Below are positions 16,834-25,769 of a stretch of 64,000 nucleotides of DNA, piece after piece. The notes beneath the pieces were generated by a model. It worked only from the letters and a program-made list of their open reading frames with translations, did not search any database and had not been told where the DNA came from. Position 1 is the stretch's first letter, and each line of letters starts with the position of its first letter. The stretch spans positions 558,001-622,000 of the forward strand of contig NZ_JAPDUW010000001.1 in assembly GCF_026015295.1 (NCBI RefSeq), given 5' to 3'. A program made the position numbers and the translations under genes. The stretch is from Segatella copri (lineage in GTDB: Bacteria > Bacteroidota > Bacteroidia > Bacteroidales > Bacteroidaceae).

Positions 16834-19344
16834 ATGGATTTACTGAAAGACTTGAACGAAGCGCAGCGTGCTGCGGTAGAATATATTGACGGACCTTCAC
16901 TGGTGATTGCCGGTGCAGGTTCGGGTAAAACGCGTGTGCTTACTTATAAGATAGCTTATCTCCTGAGCCAGGGCATGAAACCCTGGAGCATCATGGCGCT
17001 CACCTTTACCAATAAGGCGGCAAGGGAGATGAAGGAACGTATCGGAAAACTGGTGGGAAATGATCTCGCCCAGCATCTCTATATGGGTACCTTCCACAGC
17101 ATCTTCTCCCGAATCCTGAGAGCGGAGGCTGAGCATATCGGCTTCAACAACAACTTTACCATTTATGACGAAAGTGACTCGCGCTCGCTGATCAAGGCGA
17201 TAGTGAAGGAGATGGGGCTGGATGATAAGAAGTATAAGCCTGCTGCCGTTCATGCCAAGATTTCGATGGCGAAGAACAACCTGATGAGTGCTGCGGCTTA
17301 TGAGAGCGATGCGGCTATCTTCGAGCAGAACAAGCGTGCGCAGATGCCTGAGGTTGGTAAGATTTTCGTGGCTTACGTGCAGCGCTGCAAGCAGGCCAAT
17401 GCCATGGATTTCGATGATTTGCTGACACTTACCTATCAGCTCTTCAGGGAACATGAGGATATTCGCCACAAATATGCCGCCCGCTTCGATTATGTCCTGG
17501 TGGATGAGTATCAGGATACCAACCACGTTCAGATGTCTATCGTCATGCAACTCTGTCAGGAGAAACAGCGTGTTTGTGCCGTGGGTGATGACTCGCAGAG
17601 TATCTATAGTTTCCGTGGTGCCAATATCGATAATATTCTCAACTATCAGCGCCAGTTTCAGGGCACGCGTCTCTTCAAACTGGAACAGAACTACCGCTCT
17701 ACCCAGACCATCGTTGAGGCGGCTAACAGTCTGATCAAGCATAACCGCAACCAGATTCCTAAGGATGTGTTCAGCGAGAATGCGAAGGGTGAGAAGATTC
17801 AGTATAAGCCTGCTTACAGCGACAAGGAAGAGGCGGCGATTGTGGCGAAGGACGTGAAGCGTATCCGGCGCGAGGATGGATGCCAGTATAGTGATTTTGC
17901 CATTCTCTACCGCACCAATGCCCAGAGCCGCAGCTTCGAGGAGGAGTTCAGAAAGCAGGGTATTCCTTATCGCATTTATGGCGGACTGAGTTTCTACCAG
18001 CGCAAGGAAATTAAGGATATTATTGCTTATTTCCGTCTGGTGGCGAATCCGGATGATGAAGAGGCTATCAAGCGTATCATCAACTATCCGGCACGTGGAA
18101 TAGGGGCTACTACGGTGCTGAAGATTGCTGACTGTGCCCATCAGAACCAGGTGAGTTTCTGGGAGGTAATCGGTGCCCCTGAGCGGTATGGACTGGCGGT
18201 TAACAAGGGTACGATGAACAAGCTGGAAACCTTCAGATTGCTGATTTCTTCGTTTATCGAACGGGCTCAAACTACAGATGTCTATGAATTGGGTGATGCC
18301 ATTATCAAGGAGAGTGGTATCAGTCAGGATATCATGTCGGGCAAGGATGCCGATGATCTGGCACGTCAGGAGAACCTGGAGGAATTCTTGAGCGGTATGT
18401 CGGCTTTTGTGGAGGAACGCCGTGAAGAGGGTAGGTTCGATGAACTCTTCCTGCAGGATTATCTGCAGGATGTGGCACTGCTTACCGATGCTGACAGCGA
18501 TGGTGATAAGGATGAACCTCGTGTTTCTCTGATGACGGTTCATGCTGCCAAGGGTCTGGAGTTTCCTACGGTCTTCGTGGTTGGTTTGGAAGAGAATATC
18601 TTCCCGAGTCCGCTTTCTGCTGCTTCGCTCAGAGAACTGGAGGAGGAACGGAGATTGCTTTACGTTGCCATTACGCGAGCTGAGAAACATTGTATCCTGA
18701 CGAACGCCAAGAACCGCTGGCGATATGGCAAGATGGAGTTTGATAATCCGAGTCGGTTTATCGATGAGATTGACGGCAAGTTGATTGATAGCCAGGATGA
18801 GGCTGGTGGAAGCTTGTTTGGCTCTATGTCTGACCAGCCGGAGTGGGCGAGAGCGCAACGTCCTCGCAGACCGTGGGAGGATGCTGAGCAGCCTAGATAC
18901 AGTAGCAGGTATCAGAATTCCAAACCGGTAGCATCGCAGTTTGTGGCAGATCCTAAGCCTTCTCTCTTTGATGATGAACCAGAGACCTCACGTACTTCCG
19001 GACGCTCGTCTGTTTCCGGACGCTCATCTCTCTCTGAAGGTAATTTCAAGTCTGTTAGAGCGCTGAATGCAGCGAAGCGTTACATGGAGACGCATTCTTC
19101 TCATCCTGCTTCTCGCGGTACTGGATCTTCTGCAGCATCAGTTTCTTCTTCTACAGCTTCATCTGCTGGCAGTTCATCTTGTGGTTTGCAGGAGGGAATG
19201 AAGATAGACCATCAGCGTTTTGGACGGGGAACGGTATTGAAGATTGAAGGTACTGGTGAGAATACAAAGGCTACGGTTGAGTTCGTTCATTCTGGCACCA
19301 AACAGCTTCTGCTGAAATATGCCAAGTTTACGGTAGTAGATTAA
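16834..19344 (+). CDS. UvrD/PcrA-type 3'-5' superfamily 1 DNA helicase
   Basis: All SF1A motifs are present: GAGSGKT (Walker A, about residue 27), TFTNKAAREMKER, DEYQDTN (motif II), GDDSQSIYSFRGA, QNYRST, LMTVHAAKGLEFP and YVAITRAEK. The C-terminal 150 residues are Ser-rich and end in a Tudor-like segment (MKIDHQRFGRGTVLKIEG), as in PcrA. It acts in repair and in removing proteins from DNA. A 653-residue antisense frame across it is a coding shadow. Confidence 0.94.
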   Translation: MDLLKDLNEAQRAAVEYIDGPSLVIAGAGSGKTRVLTYKIAYLLSQGMKPWSIMALTFTNKAAREMKERIGKLVGNDLAQHLYMGTFHSIFSRILRAEAEHIGFNNNFTIYDESDSRSLIKAIVKEMGLDDKKYKPAAVHAKISMAKNNLMSAAAYESDAAIFEQNKRAQMPEVGKIFVAYVQRCKQANAMDFDDLLTLTYQLFREHEDIRHKYAARFDYVLVDEYQDTNHVQMSIVMQLCQEKQRVCAVGDDSQSIYSFRGANIDNILNYQRQFQGTRLFKLEQNYRSTQTIVEAANSLIKHNRNQIPKDVFSENAKGEKIQYKPAYSDKEEAAIVAKDVKRIRREDGCQYSDFAILYRTNAQSRSFEEEFRKQGIPYRIYGGLSFYQRKEIKDIIAYFRLVANPDDEEAIKRIINYPARGIGATTVLKIADCAHQNQVSFWEVIGAPERYGLAVNKGTMNKLETFRLLISSFIERAQTTDVYELGDAIIKESGISQDIMSGKDADDLARQENLEEFLSGMSAFVEERREEGRFDELFLQDYLQDVALLTDADSDGDKDEPRVSLMTVHAAKGLEFPTVFVVGLEENIFPSPLSAASLRELEEERRLLYVAITRAEKHCILTNAKNRWRYGKMEFDNPSRFIDEIDGKLIDSQDEAGGSLFGSMSDQPEWARAQRPRRPWEDAEQPRYSSRYQNSKPVASQFVADPKPSLFDDEPETSRTSGRSSVSGRSSLSEGNFKSVRALNAAKRYMETHSSHPASRGTGSSAASVSSSTASSAGSSSCGLQEGMKIDHQRFGRGTVLKIEGTGENTKATVEFVHSGTKQLLLKYAKFTVVD

Positions 19345-19384
19345 GTTCAGTAGTCTGATTTTGCGTTTTTAATAATATATTAGG

Positions 19385-19416
19385 GCTCTTTAGTATGCTA
19401 AAGTACTAAAGAGTCT
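19385..19416 (+). terminator. Hairpin after the helicase gene
   Basis: CTCTTTAGTA and TACTAAAGAG pair around TGCTAAAG, followed by TCTTAATTTCTT. It is placed 45 bases after the helicase stop. Confidence 0.6.
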
Positions 19417-19434
19417 TAATTTCTTGTGTAATTA

Positions 19435-19466
19435 TTTGTTCTTCTTGTAACTTTTGTTTATATTTG
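19435..19466 (+). promoter_or_regulatory. Promoter of the outer-membrane protein gene
   Basis: TTTG at 19435-19438, a 20-base spacer and TATATTTG at 19459-19466, 62 bases before the start codon. Confidence 0.75.
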
Positions 19467-19527
19467 TAGCATATTTACGAACGATATGCAAAAAACGTTT
19501 AATATTTAACTTATAAACAGAACGATT

Positions 19528-20337
19528 ATGAAGAAATTAATGATGATGGCAGTAATTCTGCTTGCTGGTGTAGGAAGTGTAATGGCACAGAGCGATTACA
19601 AGCGCGGTATCTTTAACCATGTAGGTCTTAATGTGGGTGCAGGTACCGAGGGTATTAGTGTTGGTGTGGCTGCTCCTGTTACTAACTTCCTTGAGGTAGA
19701 AGCAGGTGTGAACATCATGCCATCTTTCAAACTGTCTGGTGATTTGGATGTAGATGTCAATACCAGTTCTTTGCCTCAAGTACCTAATGTTCACTACCCA
19801 ACCGGTGCAACCATTCATGCAGAAGGCTCATTCGACCGTACCACCTTTAATGTAAAGGCTAATCTCTATCCATTCGGTGGTGGCAGCAAGTTCTTTATCG
19901 CTGCTGGTTTGTCAATTGGTGGTGAGAAGATTGCCGAGGTTACTGGTTCTTGCGATGAACTTCGTGACTTCTCTAATAGATACTTGAAAGATAATCCAAA
20001 CTTGGAGAGTCAGTTCCGTAAGGCTTTATCAGCTAACCTGGGTGGTTACAACTTGGAACTCGATGAGAACTATAATGTTCAGGGTGATATCCGTTGCAAG
20101 AATGTTCGTCCATACCTCGGTTTAGGTTTCGGCCGTCTGGTTCCTAAGAACCGTATCGGTTGCCGCTTTGAGTTGGGTTGCCAGTTCATGGGTAAGCTCA
20201 AGGTTTACCAGAATGGTAACGAGATAGATATCAATAAGGCATTGGAAGATGCTGGCGAGGATGATCTCTCTAAGTTCGTAAAAGACTTGAAGGTTTATCC
20301 TGTTTTGAAGTTCTCTCTTACAGGTAGAATCTTATAA
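19528..20337 (+). CDS. Outer-membrane beta-barrel protein, hypothetical
   Basis: A signal peptide (MKKLMMMAVILLAGVGSVMA) is followed by alternating polar/hydrophobic strands rich in Gly. One example is HVGLNVGAGTEGISVGVAAP, and another near the end is VRPYLGLGFGRLVPKNRIGC. It ends in FSLTGRIL, as small porin-like barrels do. Length 269 residues. Four cysteines are unusual for a barrel. I cannot name the family. It has its own promoter and a strong terminator, so it is monocistronic. Confidence 0.7.
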   Translation: MKKLMMMAVILLAGVGSVMAQSDYKRGIFNHVGLNVGAGTEGISVGVAAPVTNFLEVEAGVNIMPSFKLSGDLDVDVNTSSLPQVPNVHYPTGATIHAEGSFDRTTFNVKANLYPFGGGSKFFIAAGLSIGGEKIAEVTGSCDELRDFSNRYLKDNPNLESQFRKALSANLGGYNLELDENYNVQGDIRCKNVRPYLGLGFGRLVPKNRIGCRFELGCQFMGKLKVYQNGNEIDINKALEDAGEDDLSKFVKDLKVYPVLKFSLTGRIL

Positions 20338-20366
20338 TATAGATAAAGAGTTATAAAAATAGATTG

Positions 20367-20396
20367 GGCAAGACCATCTCTGGTCTTGCCCTTTTT
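20367..20396 (+). terminator. Intrinsic terminator of the outer-membrane protein gene
   Basis: GGGCAAGACCA and TGGTCTTGCCC pair around TCTC and are followed by TTTTTG. Confidence 0.88.
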
Positions 20397-20419
20397 GTTT
20401 CTATATACTATAAATTGAA

Positions 20420-20716
20420 AAAGCGTCCCCGCAGTAGCCTCACGGTCACTACGGGGACTTATAATTACTAACATCTAACTTTAGCATTTTTGTTTAAACT
20501 TAAAAACAAATTCTTTATGAGAGTAATTTCTCCATTATCTATAAACATAAACCAAGTATCTCATATATTGCAAGTAACTTGTATCCTGCAAATATCTTGT
20601 ATCCTTAAATGCAAGTTCTTAGAAAAGTTAAACCCATAGACCAGTATCTCTACTAATATCTTGATTATTTTTATTTTATTGCTTTTTGTCTGTTTAATAT
20701 TTAATACTTTAAGTTC
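20420..20716 (-). ncRNA. Candidate non-coding transcript of about 300 nt (orphan promoter to orphan terminator)
   Basis: On the minus strand TTTG (20754-20751), a 20-base spacer and TATCTTTG (20730-20723) form a textbook promoter that faces no gene. About 260 bases downstream is a hairpin with GTCCCCG/CGGGGAC ends (20425-20459) followed by GCTTTTTC, an intrinsic terminator in the same direction. Only ORFs of 5 to 10 codons lie between. The interior contains repeated GATACAAG and ACTTGCA words that can pair with each other. No known RNA family is recognised. It could also be the leader of a decayed gene. Confidence 0.5.
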
Positions 20717-20722
20717 ACAATG

Positions 20723-20754
20723 CAAAGATATAAAAAAAATGGGTAAACTCCAAA
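20723..20754 (-). promoter_or_regulatory. Orphan minus-strand promoter
   Basis: CAAA at 20751-20754 and CAAAGATA at 20723-20730 on the plus strand read as TTTG-N20-TATCTTTG on the minus strand. It is the only candidate element driving the transcript at 20420-20716. Confidence 0.65.
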
Positions 20755-20830
20755 TTAATTTTGCTTTATTTTGTATTAAATGGCTTTTATTGTACTTATG
20801 CGGCGGTTTTTAAGGATTAACCGGCAAAGT

Positions 20831-20879
20831 AAAGAGGGTGTATCATAAACAATCAAATGCTTTATGATACACCCTCTTT
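20831..20879. terminator. Perfect 19-bp hairpin
   Basis: The arms AAAGAGGGTGTATCATAAA and TTTATGATACACCCTCTTT are fully complementary around an 11-base loop. It lies downstream of the small minus-strand gene at 20905 and probably ends the DUF4270 unit. Its core recurs in the hairpin at 24857. Confidence 0.8.
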
Positions 20880-20904
20880 CTCAGGATTCTGAATATTGTC
20901 GTGT

Positions 20905-21051
20905 TTATAACGCTTCGTCTTCAGGACGTGGCATCTGTGTCTGGGGCTTCTGTTTCTTGCCTGACTTCATGAATAGTTTCTTCTTCTTGAGCCATGCAGC
21001 CTTGCGTATCTCGTATTCTTCGCGATGACGCTCCAAAAAATTATCTGCCAT
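20905..21051 (-). CDS. Small basic conserved protein, 48 residues
   Basis: ATG at 21051 gives MADNFLERHREEYEIRKAAW followed by a Lys-rich helix and a Pro/Glu tail ending EDEAL. I recall similar small proteins beginning MADNYLEK in many Bacteroidetes, some mislabelled as dehydrogenase; the true function is unknown. It begins 35 bases after the DUF4270 stop on the same strand and is followed by a strong hairpin, so it is probably cotranscribed. Confidence 0.65.
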   Translation of the reverse strand: MADNFLERHREEYEIRKAAWLKKKKLFMKSGKKQKPQTQMPRPEDEAL

Positions 21052-21086
21052 GTTTCGTTTCCTTTTTTACTTTGCGTTATGAATGC

Positions 21087-22559
21087 TTATTCTTCTTTAA
21101 ACTTACTGTAAATCACCTTGATTCGGATCGGACCAGATGCCACCTTCTTACCAGTCTTCTTGTCTGTGGTATAATCCTTGTCAGGATCATCCGTACCCAC
21201 GATGAGTCGGGTAGAAGCGAGTGACATATCGTGATTAATCTTGGAGATGACGGTAGTATAGCCCTGTGTGGTTGTGATGACGTTTACAGGAACCAGTACT
21301 ACTTTATTCCAGTTTTCCCCCTTGCCCTTGTTCTTATACATGGCAGAAACCAGATTGGCGATATTCTGGAATGTATAGGCATTCTTGTAGGTGCCGGTAC
21401 TGCTGTAGCTTGCCGTATAAGAAGTACGGTTGTCAGCCAACTTGCTCTTTTCGAAGAACGACTTCAAACTGTCTTTCTGAACCATCAGGATGGTGCTTGG
21501 TGTAGCAAAGTTGTATGGGTTGTCTTCGTTTTCATTGTTGAGTCGTGGGAAAGAGATGGTAGCTGTGTTGAGCGTATCCTTCTCATGACCTTTCATGATA
21601 TCTCCGATAGGGAGGGTAACCTCGGTGAAGATACCTGCCGGTGACTTGAGATAAGTACATTTCTCCTGATCCTTACTTGCCAACTTCTTCAAGTTCTCGG
21701 TATCGTTCTCAATCTTGTTGAGCTGCAATACCTCTTCTGTACCATCGAAACGGTTGTATCCGATGCTTACAGCTGTACTGTCTTTATTGATGGTCTTGTG
21801 ACGGGTCCAGTAGAAGATAAGCTCTGTATTCCAGATCTTAGCCATGTTACCCGTACCACCTACATTCTTGATGTAGAAGCCAGGGCAGACATTGTGCAGG
21901 AACTTGAAGTTGGTCTTGAAGTACTCAGGATGTTCAGCGTATGTTTGCATGATGTAAGAACCATAGTTCTTGTATGTCTTACCATCTTTTTTGTACTTCT
22001 TATTCAAGTAAATCTTGAAGTTCTTGACATCTGATGTATTGCTCAAGTTGTAATTACTGCTCCAATGCTGGTTGTTTTCGTTTACCCAGCCTTTCTCGAA
22101 GGCATCATAATCAGAGTAATACTCCTTATCTTCTGACATCGGCTTTGTCATCTCATAGGCTGTCACCTTCATTGGGGCAATGGTATCGCCGTAGCTGGCA
22201 TTGTATGAAACCAGGAGGTAGCATGAGTCTGCTTCGATAGAACCGTTGTTTGCCTGCTTGATGTAATCGAGTGTATCTACAGAGAAAGTAGGCAATACGC
22301 TCAACTGGGTCATGTAGTCGCCCTTTACATAGTTGCCGGTTTCCGGGTCTTTCATCTTTCCGATGAGCCCCGTGTTGTTGCGGCTCAATACGGCACCTGC
22401 TACTATAGACTTTGTGGTAACATTGAACGCTGAGTCGGAAATGTTAATGTTGTCTATCTTATTAGTGATGCTACCACCGATTCCCTCGGTGGTATCATCA
22501 CATGCAGCGAAAGTAAGCGCTGCTATTACTAATACTGTTAAGAGTCTTAAAATTTTCAT
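21087..22559 (-). CDS. DUF4270 family lipoprotein
   Basis: A lipoprotein signal with the lipobox LTFAAC (residue 19) is followed by CDDTTEGIGGSI, a typical DUF4270 start. The body of about 470 residues is strand-rich with repeated 'ADSCYLLV' and 'TEVTLPIGDI'-type segments as in the family. Function is unknown; it is an outer-membrane or surface lipoprotein. In Bacteroidetes it commonly lies beside a glycogen-synthase-like gene and panC, as here. Confidence 0.85.
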   Translation of the reverse strand: MKILRLLTVLVIAALTFAACDDTTEGIGGSITNKIDNINISDSAFNVTTKSIVAGAVLSRNNTGLIGKMKDPETGNYVKGDYMTQLSVLPTFSVDTLDYIKQANNGSIEADSCYLLVSYNASYGDTIAPMKVTAYEMTKPMSEDKEYYSDYDAFEKGWVNENNQHWSSNYNLSNTSDVKNFKIYLNKKYKKDGKTYKNYGSYIMQTYAEHPEYFKTNFKFLHNVCPGFYIKNVGGTGNMAKIWNTELIFYWTRHKTINKDSTAVSIGYNRFDGTEEVLQLNKIENDTENLKKLASKDQEKCTYLKSPAGIFTEVTLPIGDIMKGHEKDTLNTATISFPRLNNENEDNPYNFATPSTILMVQKDSLKSFFEKSKLADNRTSYTASYSSTGTYKNAYTFQNIANLVSAMYKNKGKGENWNKVVLVPVNVITTTQGYTTVISKINHDMSLASTRLIVGTDDPDKDYTTDKKTGKKVASGPIRIKVIYSKFKEE

Positions 22560-22594
22560 TATCCTTGTATGTATGTGTCTCTGTTGTCGGAATT

Positions 22595-23407
22595 TTATTC
22601 TGCGTCAGGACAAACCTTGTTGATGAAGTCTGCGTATGGCTCCTGGATATCTTCTCCCGGATAAGTCAGTACAGGCTTGTTCTTCTCCTTCGCATAATCA
22701 AAGAGAATCTGGGTAGCTTCTTCTTCACCTTCTACCACACCGTCGCTATAGTCGATGGCGAGTTTGCCGAGCTCAATGAAGTCGAAGTCGTCCTGATAGC
22801 CGTCGAGCAGTTCAGACTTGGCATCGCGGAAGGCAACGCAACGTTTGAAGTTGGTACCCAGTTCACCCTTGAGTTCGTTGGTATAGAGAGCGGTAATCAC
22901 CTTTGATTCTGCAAATGAAGGCTCTTCGCTGTAGGCTGTCTTTACATAGAATGGCACTACTGCGCTAGCCCAACCCTGGCAGACGATTACATCAGGCTGC
23001 CAGCGGAGCTTCTTTACGGTTTCCAATACGCCACGTGCAAAGAAGATAGCTCTTTCTCCGTTGTCGGCATATTCCTTTCCGTTTTCATCGGTGCCCATCT
23101 GGCGGCTCTTGAAATAGTCGTCATTATCGATGAAATAAATCTGCTGTCGTGTTGTTGGTATAGATGCAACCTTGATGATTAGCGGATGGTCTGTATCATC
23201 TATGATAAGGTTCATACCAGACAGGCGAATGACCTCGTGCAATTGTCCGCGACGCTCGTTGATGGTGCCCCACTTAGGCATGAAGGTGCGGATCTCAAAA
23301 CCTGCTTCCTGCATCTTCTGAGGCAGTTCGCGTCCCATGATTGACATGTGAGACTCGGCTACGTATGGGTCGATCTCCTGATTGATAAATAATACTTTTT
23401 TTGCCAT
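22595..23407 (-). CDS. Stand-alone GT5 (glycogen/starch synthase) N-terminal domain protein
   Basis: MAKKVLFINQEIDPYVAESH and MGRELPQKMQEAGFEIRTFMPKWG match the N-terminal Rossmann domain of glycogen/starch synthases. The protein stops at 270 residues, whereas full enzymes have about 480. The GT-B C-terminal half that binds the nucleotide sugar is missing, so catalysis as a synthase is doubtful. The short form is, as I recall, the normal one in Bacteroidetes and lies divergent from panC. It has a TACCTTTG promoter element (23440-23447, minus). It shares 35 bases of spacing with the DUF4270 gene downstream. Confidence 0.82.
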   Translation of the reverse strand: MAKKVLFINQEIDPYVAESHMSIMGRELPQKMQEAGFEIRTFMPKWGTINERRGQLHEVIRLSGMNLIIDDTDHPLIIKVASIPTTRQQIYFIDNDDYFKSRQMGTDENGKEYADNGERAIFFARGVLETVKKLRWQPDVIVCQGWASAVVPFYVKTAYSEEPSFAESKVITALYTNELKGELGTNFKRCVAFRDAKSELLDGYQDDFDFIELGKLAIDYSDGVVEGEEEATQILFDYAKEKNKPVLTYPGEDIQEPYADFINKVCPDAE

Positions 23408-23439
23408 AAAATTTAAATTTTATTCTTACGAATTACGTG

Positions 23440-23447
23440 CAAAGGTA
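23440..23447 (-). promoter_or_regulatory. -7 element TACCTTTG of the GT5/DUF4270 unit
   Basis: CAAAGGTA on the plus strand, 33 bases upstream of the GT5-domain start, in the divergent region shared with panC. Confidence 0.65.
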
Positions 23448-23575
23448 CAAAAAAAACTTCAAATAGGGGCATTTTTTCTCCGAAATTCATTATTTTCGGC
23501 AATAATTCGCATATTTTTAGGTTTTTTCTTTCTCATTTGAGAAAAAAGTTGTTATTTTGCACCCGAAAACAGATT

Positions 23576-24433
23576 ATGACGATGAAAGTATTCAATAAGA
23601 TTGTTGACCTCCAGAACGAACTCTTCATGTGTCGTAAGGAGGGAAAGGAAATCGGCCTTGTGCCAACTATGGGTGCGCTGCATGAGGGTCACGCCTCTCT
23701 TGTTAAGCGCAGTGTGAAGGAAAATGGCGTGACTGTGGTTTCTGTGTTCCTGAATCCTACACAGTTTAATGATCAGGGTGACTTGGATCGCTATCCTCGT
23801 ACCCTCGATGCTGACTGCAAGCTCTTGGAGGCTTGTGGTGCTGACTATGTGTTTGCACCATCGGTGAAGGAGATGTATCCTACACCAGATACACGCCACT
23901 TTGAGTTTCCACCTGTTTCTACCGTGATGGAGGGTGCCAAGCGCCCGGGTCATTTCAATGGTGTATGTCAGGTAGTGAGCCGTCTTTTCTATATCGTTCG
24001 ACCAACCCGTGCTTATTTCGGTGAGAAGGATTGGCAGCAGATTGCTGTCATCAAGCAGCTCGTGAAGTACATCAACAGCAATGTGCAGATTGTGGAGTGT
24101 CCTATCATCCGTGATGAGGATGGTTTGGCTAAGAGCAGCCGTAATACTTTGCTGGCTCCTGATGAGCGTGCCATTGCGCCAAACATCTATAAGGCTCTGA
24201 AGGAGAGTGTGGAGTATGCCAAGACTCATACCGTACAGGAAACTCACGATAAGGTGGTTGCCGACATCAATGCTGTAGAGGGTCTGGAGGTAGAGTATTT
24301 CCAGATTGTGGATGGCGACAGCCTGCAGGATGTTTCTACATGGGAGGATAGTGCATACGTGGTAGGTTGCATCACCGTTTATTGCGGTAAGACTCCTATC
24401 CGTCTCATCGACCATATCAAGTATAAGGGATAA
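23576..24433 (+). CDS. panC: Pantothenate synthetase
   Basis: It joins pantoate and beta-alanine with ATP to make pantothenate. The motifs [16 protein letters not shown] (HxGH), [31 protein letters not shown] and [11 protein letters not shown] are all present. ATG 23576 (MTMKVFNK) or 23582 is the likely start; the frame upstream to 23537 overlaps the promoter (TTATTTTG near 23553). panD follows after 61 bases, so the two make a pantothenate operon. Confidence 0.95.
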   Translation: MTMKVFNKIVDLQNELFMCRKEGKEIGLVPTMGALHEGHASLVKRSVKENGVTVVSVFLNPTQFNDQGDLDRYPRTLDADCKLLEACGADYVFAPSVKEMYPTPDTRHFEFPPVSTVMEGAKRPGHFNGVCQVVSRLFYIVRPTRAYFGEKDWQQIAVIKQLVKYINSNVQIVECPIIRDEDGLAKSSRNTLLAPDERAIAPNIYKALKESVEYAKTHTVQETHDKVVADINAVEGLEVEYFQIVDGDSLQDVSTWEDSAYVVGCITVYCGKTPIRLIDHIKYKG

Positions 24434-24494
24434 ATTCCTCTATAGATATTCTTTATTAAGTTTAATCCGTAACAGATCAAGTAATAACAGAACA

Positions 24495-24839
24495 ATGCAG
24501 ATAGAAGTATTGAAGAGTAAGCTCCATTGTGTGACCGTAACTGAGGCTAACCTGAATTATATGGGTAGCATCACCATCGATGAGGACTTGATGGACGCTG
24601 CTAATCTGATAGCAGGCGAGAAGGTTCAGATTGTAGACAACAACAATGGTGAGCGCTTGGAGACCTATATTATCAAGGGTGAGCGTGGCAGCGGTTGTAT
24701 CTGCCTGAACGGTGCTGCAGCCCGCAAGGTGCAGGTGGGCGATACCGTCATCATCATCGCTTATGCCCTGATGGACTTTGAGGAGGCTAAGACCTTCAAG
24801 CCAACCGTGGTTTTCCCTAAAGAGGGAAATAAGGTTTAA
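24495..24839 (+). CDS. panD: Aspartate 1-decarboxylase
   Basis: It makes beta-alanine from aspartate for PanC. The self-cleavage site Gly-Ser lies in [14 protein letters not shown] (about residue 23), which would create the pyruvoyl group on Ser. The conserved [20 protein letters not shown] region is present (shortened in my reading to two parts). Length of 114 residues is normal. A strong terminator follows. Confidence 0.95.
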   Translation: MQIEVLKSKLHCVTVTEANLNYMGSITIDEDLMDAANLIAGEKVQIVDNNNGERLETYIIKGERGSGCICLNGAAARKVQVGDTVIIIAYALMDFEEAKTFKPTVVFPKEGNKV

Positions 24840-24856
24840 AAATCAAAGGAAATATA

Positions 24857-24905
24857 AAACAGAAGAGGGTGTGTCATAGACAAATGACACACCCTCTTCT
24901 GTTTT
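24857..24905. terminator. Bidirectional hairpin between panD and the pstA-like gene
   Basis: AAAACAGAAGAGGGTGTGTC and its complement pair over about 21 bp around AGACAA, with T-rich sequence on both sides. The core GAGGGTGTGTCAT resembles the hairpin at 20831. It overlaps the stop of the convergent pstA-like gene. Confidence 0.8.
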
Positions 24906-25743
24906 ATATTTTATTCTTCGAGAAATGACTCATGATGTACCTGCCTCCGAAACTCAACACCAATACGATAATGGTGAGTACCACAGCGGCGGCGTAGGCT
25001 CTGTTCTGAACATCCTCCTGCGGGGCGCTCAACTGGAAGAACACGCTCAATGGGAGGGTGGCTGCCTGCTGGTTCAGTCCATGAGGAATATGATCGGAGA
25101 ATCCTGCCGTAAACATCACTCCGGCACAATCGCCGATGGCTCTACCGATACTTAATAAGGTGGCGGTAGCGATGGCTGGGGCTATCTGTCTCAGTACCAC
25201 GCCGATAGTTTCTATCCTCGTGGCTCCCAGACTGTAGGAGGAATCGAGTATCTCCTGTGGAATCGTCTTCGCCACTTCGTCCATCGAACGGATGAGTATC
25301 GGAACGATGAGCAGGGTGGTGACGAGAATACCTCCGCCCAGCGATGCCCTGATGCCCAGCCAAACCATCACCGTAAAGGCAAAGGAGCCATATACGATGC
25401 TCGGAATTCCGAAGAGGGTATCATAAGCCAGACGGGCGATGTATCCGAATTTTGAGTTGGGTTTGAGATATACATTCATATAGAACACTACGGGCAGCGA
25501 GATAAGCAGACCGAGCAAGGTAGAGCCGCCCACGATATAAAGGCTGCCCACAATGGCATTGAGGAATCCGCCCTTGCCGCCCAGATAGAAGCCACCGCTA
25601 GGCAACTGGCTCACCATCTCCCAGGAGAGCACAGGAAAGCCTCGCCTAAAGATGGTCCAGAGAACGCTCAGTACGAAGAAGCCTACAATGCCTATCGACC
25701 CGAGCATCAGTAATTTCACGATTCTTTCTTCCAAGTATTTCAT
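24904..25743 (-). CDS. PstA-like ABC transporter permease
   Basis: Six hydrophobic segments and the EAA-type loop 'DSSYSLGATRIETIGVVLRQ' identify an inner-membrane permease of the PstA group (279 residues, normal). It is the last gene of the minus-strand operon that begins with cysD-cysN-cysH. Its partner ATPase and binding protein are encoded 29 kb away beside sulfite reductase. Family homology suggests phosphate; the context suggests sulfate or another sulfur oxyanion. I leave the gene symbol empty for that reason. Confidence 0.85.
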   Translation of the reverse strand: MKYLEERIVKLLMLGSIGIVGFFVLSVLWTIFRRGFPVLSWEMVSQLPSGGFYLGGKGGFLNAIVGSLYIVGGSTLLGLLISLPVVFYMNVYLKPNSKFGYIARLAYDTLFGIPSIVYGSFAFTVMVWLGIRASLGGGILVTTLLIVPILIRSMDEVAKTIPQEILDSSYSLGATRIETIGVVLRQIAPAIATATLLSIGRAIGDCAGVMFTAGFSDHIPHGLNQQAATLPLSVFFQLSAPQEDVQNRAYAAAVVLTIIVLVLSFGGRYIMSHFSKNKI

Positions 25744-25769
25744 AAGCCTTTTTTTACTCTTTTACCCTT

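Noticed and set aside
16897..18858. A 653-codon antisense reading frame across the UvrD/PcrA helicase gene
   Set aside because: It lies wholly inside a helicase gene with every motif intact. Its translation is Leu/Ile/His-rich with no domain, promoter or start context, as expected for a shadow of GC-skewed codons.
20994..21224. Plus-strand 76-codon ORF overlapping the 48-residue gene
   Set aside because: It crosses the stop of the DUF4270 gene and the start of the small minus-strand gene and has no promoter or similarity.
23552..24415. A 287-codon antisense frame across panC
   Set aside because: panC is complete and conserved on the other strand, and the antisense product has no recognisable features.
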